Source: Pseudaquidulcibacter sp041917055 (GTDB lineage: Bacteria > Pseudomonadota > Alphaproteobacteria > Caulobacterales > Aquidulcibacteraceae). From it: DNA of 64,000 bases. The translations under genes and the position numbers were made by a program. Where the stretch lies: assembly GCA_041917055.1 (NCBI GenBank), contig JAYRYJ010000005.1, positions 1 to 64,000 of the forward strand, written 5' to 3'. Shown here piece by piece: positions 61,513 through 64,000 of this stretch (position 1 is its first letter; each line of letters starts with the position of its first letter). The notes beneath the pieces were generated by a model. The model searched no databases and was not told the DNA's origin. It worked only from the letters and a program-made list of their open reading frames with translations.

Positions 61513-61964
61513 GAATTAGGTCGTTTTGCCACCAAGGTTCGGGTCAAAACGCTCATAACCAATAAATCTTCCTTGTCTAAAACTTCATGACTTGCGACCA
61601 TTACGCCGCTTTTTTCGTCGCGGTCTTCGGTTGCTAAAAAGCACATGCGAACGTGCAATTCATCGCCAGCATAACAAGTGCGATAAAATCTTAAATTATC
61701 CTGCCCCAAACGCCGCAAAATTGGCCAAGAGCGGGTCTCATCATAAAGCATCTGCCGCCATAAAGCATAAATATGGCTTTCTGCTACGCGCGCGCCGCGA
61801 TGTTCCATTCCGGTCTCTGAAGGTTTATGCGGCATATTCACGGCGAAGAGCCTGTGAAAAACCTCAATATCATCGAGACTTATTGCGCAAGCACCAAATT
61901 CATAAGTGCGCCCGATAATAATATCTTCAAAAAACCAATTCGGGGATTTCGGTAATATGGTCAT
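61509..61964 (-). CDS. MaoC-like/hotdog dehydratase
   Basis: 151-aa hotdog protein of the MaoC type. FEDIIIGRTYEFGACAISLDDIEVFHRLFAVNMPHK holds the MaoC N-terminal pattern with the Asp/His pair, and RVAESHIYALWRQML covers the central helix. It probably hydrates an enoyl-CoA or acts as a thioesterase-like lyase. ATG 61964 is the first start with an upstream purine-rich tract. It is convergent with soxR (4-bp overlap). Confidence 0.75.
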   Translation of the reverse strand: MTILPKSPNWFFEDIIIGRTYEFGACAISLDDIEVFHRLFAVNMPHKPSETGMEHRGARVAESHIYALWRQMLYDETRSWPILRRLGQDNLRFYRTCYAGDELHVRMCFLATEDRDEKSGVMVASHEVLDKEDLLVMSVLTRTLVAKRPNS

Positions 61965-62043
61965 GTTTGATACAATAAAACCATTTGCACACAAATCAAT
62001 GGAAACCCGTAACGATTTGCGTTATTTGCCGTATATGATTTCT

Positions 62044-64000
62044 ATGAAGCGCCTTATTTTCATTTTCTTTGCAATTTTCGCCCTGCCGATTGCCGCCTTT
62101 GCGCAATCTTCAAGTAAAAATGTGCAAATCGAAATTTTAAGCCAAAAAGAAAGCGCCAAAGCAGGTGATAGTTTCTATATTGCATTGAAACAGACGATAC
62201 AGCCTGAGTGGCACACATATTGGCGCAATCCTGGTGACGTTGGTGATGCAACACGCATAGAATTTGACGCCCCAAAAGGAATAGAATTTGGGCCTATTCA
62301 ATGGGCAGTGCCAAATAAATTGCCCTATGCCGAATTCATAAATTATGGCTATGACAATGAGGTTATTCTCCCGATTGAGGTGAAAATAGCGCCCGATTTA
62401 AAAGGTGTTCAAAATATCAAAGCCAAAGCCACTTGGCTTGAATGCAAAGACATTTGCGTTCCGGGCGAGGGAGAAATTGACTTCACTATCAATATTGGTG
62501 ATGACAAAAATGGCGCGCAAAAACCTGAAATTGATGCGGCAATCTCAAAATTACCCAAGCCAATGAAAAACTATACTGCAAATTGGGTTAAGGTCGAAAA
62601 CAAATTCCATTTAGGCTTTATTGTCTCCGAACAAATCAATGTCAAAAATGCCTATTTCTTTCCTTATGAAGTTGAAAACGGTGCATTGATTGACCATGCC
62701 AAGCCGCAAACCCTAACCACTGGGATTGGTGGGTTTGGGCTTTTTCTTGAACCTTCGCTATCATTGCCCGACAAAATGCCTAACGAAATTGGCGGCGTAA
62801 TTGAAATTGAAACCAACAATGGCAAAGAGTTTTATGAGATTAGGGCGACCTCTGCGACCGCAATTTCGCCCAAAACCATTGGTGGCGGTGGCGCGAATAA
62901 TGTCGAAATTCTAAAATTATTGGGCGTAATAGGTGCTGCAATAATCGGCGGAATGATTTTGAATTTCATGCCCTGCGTCTTTCCGGTTTTGGCAATGAAA
63001 ATCCTGGGCCTAACCAAAATTGCACATGGTCATGAAAGCGAAGCGCGCGAATATGGAAATTTCTATGCAATCGGTGTGATGGTTACATTCGCGATTTTGG
63101 GCGGTTTGCTTTTTTTTCTAAAATCCTTAGGCGCAGCGACCGGTTGGGGTTTTCAATTGCAAGATCCGGGCTTTTTGGTCTTTATGATTGTGGTCTTGGT
63201 GCTTTTGGGTCTCAATTTATTGGGCGTTTTTGAAATCGGGGTCGGCCTTCAATCAATTGGGGCAGATCTTGCAATTAAATCGGGGCGGGAAGGGGCATTT
63301 TTTTCGGGTGCTTTGGCGGTTTTGGTGGCATCGCCCTGCACCGCACCTTTTATGGGCGGGGCATTGGGTTTTGCCATAACACAAAAACCTTATGTAGGAC
63401 TTTTGGTTTTTCTTGGCCTTGGCTTTGGCATGGCTTTGCCATTTTTGGTTTTGACCTATTTTCCTGCCTTATTATCAAAATTACCTAAGCCCGGACCTTG
63501 GATGGATAAATTAAAAAAAATTCTTTCAATCCCGATGTTTTTGACCGCAATTTGGTTGCTTTGGGTTTTGAGTTCTGTGGCCTCAATTTCGGTCCTTGGG
63601 ATTGCCTCAATATTGATAATCCCCGCGATTTGGTTTGGCTTGGTTCAAGTAAAATCAGGAAAAAGCCCCAAAATCGCAATGTTTATCGCTGCTATTTTCG
63701 TGTTTGCAGGCATTTTTGTCGTGCGCTCTAACCTGACTTTAATGCCGGATGAAAGCGAAAGTAGCAATGTTTCAAATCACGCTGCCAAAGAATTGGCATG
63801 GTCTGACGAAATTGTGGAACAAGAATTGGCGGCGGGGCGCAAGGTTTTCGTCAATTTTACCGCCGATTGGTGCATAACTTGCAAAGTGAATGAGGCCACC
63901 GTCTTTAAAAAACCAAGCGTAATAAAAGAAATGAAAAGCCGAAATTTTGTCTATTTAATTGCCGATTGGACCAAAAAGGATGACAAAATCGCGCGCGCGC
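62044..64000 (+). CDS. DsbD/ScsB-like protein-disulfide reductase (partial, runs off the window)
   Basis: 652 codons are in the window. A signal peptide (RLIFIFFAIFALPIAAFAQS) precedes a DsbD-like periplasmic alpha domain with a Cys pair (LECKDICVPG), then an eight-segment membrane core with NFMPCVFPVLAMKILGL and ASPCTAPFMGGALGF, and the beginning of the C-terminal thioredoxin domain (VFVNFTADWCITCKVNEATVF; WCxxC). It carries electrons from cytoplasmic thioredoxin to periplasmic disulfides. The domain order (alpha, membrane, gamma) and length match ScsB-type proteins. The 3' end is cut by the window. Confidence 0.92.
   Translation, partial: MKRLIFIFFAIFALPIAAFAQSSSKNVQIEILSQKESAKAGDSFYIALKQTIQPEWHTYWRNPGDVGDATRIEFDAPKGIEFGPIQWAVPNKLPYAEFINYGYDNEVILPIEVKIAPDLKGVQNIKAKATWLECKDICVPGEGEIDFTINIGDDKNGAQKPEIDAAISKLPKPMKNYTANWVKVENKFHLGFIVSEQINVKNAYFFPYEVENGALIDHAKPQTLTTGIGGFGLFLEPSLSLPDKMPNEIGGVIEIETNNGKEFYEIRATSATAISPKTIGGGGANNVEILKLLGVIGAAIIGGMILNFMPCVFPVLAMKILGLTKIAHGHESEAREYGNFYAIGVMVTFAILGGLLFFLKSLGAATGWGFQLQDPGFLVFMIVVLVLLGLNLLGVFEIGVGLQSIGADLAIKSGREGAFFSGALAVLVASPCTAPFMGGALGFAITQKPYVGLLVFLGLGFGMALPFLVLTYFPALLSKLPKPGPWMDKLKKILSIPMFLTAIWLLWVLSSVASISVLGIASILIIPAIWFGLVQVKSGKSPKIAMFIAAIFVFAGIFVVRSNLTLMPDESESSNVSNHAAKELAWSDEIVEQELAAGRKVFVNFTADWCITCKVNEATVFKKPSVIKEMKSRNFVYLIADWTKKDDKIARA

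Overview
The window is chromosomal DNA from an alphaproteobacterium of fairly low GC content. The strongest evidence is the conserved run rnd-lptC-lptA-lptB-rpoN-hpf-ptsN (9431-15174), the carD/fdxA neighbourhood (27636-28765) and several family-level markers: EipA (DUF1134), SapC, Oar-like TonB receptors, paired flavin-dependent halogenases and an orphan C-terminal half of an alphaproteobacterial helicase. The mix resembles aquatic Caulobacterales/Hyphomonadaceae-like lineages, but the genus cannot be told from this sequence.

Layout. 1-420: end of an rRNA operon (5S 3' end), tRNA-fMet, and a displaced copy of the tRNA 3' end. 513-6195: FMN alpha-hydroxy-acid dehydrogenase, a HigBA-type toxin-antitoxin pair with a clear operator, EttA, a 165-bp palindrome and a chemoreceptor. 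6398-9235: an FkbH-like/GNAT fusion coupled to a polysaccharide deacetylase, then a tiny exported CxxCH protein. 9431-15174: LPS-export, sigma-54 and PTS-Ntr core. 15171-22444: two divergent flavin-dependent halogenases, a LacI regulator and an Oar-like TonB receptor tied together by perfect or near-perfect LacI operators. 22609-33940: housekeeping and envelope genes (S41 protease, NhaA, two tRNA-Arg genes, MFS transporter, thermonuclease, CarD, FdxA, uridine kinase-like protein, acyl-CoA dehydrogenase, DUF4197).

33941-43411 is an accessory region broken only by lepA and eipA. It carries a TumE/TumA pair, a two-gene cassette of an unknown 334-aa protein plus a single-HKD PLD nuclease behind a hairpin-rich leader, a DUF559 (Vsr-like) nuclease gene bracketed by direct copies of a palindromic repeat, a tandem hairpin repeat, a ParDE pair with 10-bp iterons, a second PLD-like nuclease of the same layout and a RelE/HTH pair whose toxin has an amber stop at codon 5. 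43595-64000: ClpB, a trypsin-like autotransporter, WYL regulator/GST pair, SapC, an M16 protease, a small-membrane-protein operon with an XRE regulator, aspartate aminotransferase, an unrecognised 480-aa protein with a PD-(D/E)XK-like motif, a SoxR/VOC pair with a SoxR box, a MaoC-like protein and the start of a DsbD/ScsB-like gene running off the window.

The best candidates for an undescribed system are the 35059/36097 cassette with its structured leader, the repeat-bracketed DUF559 unit, and the lone 480-aa putative nuclease at 59011. All functions are assigned from motifs read by eye; no database search was run.
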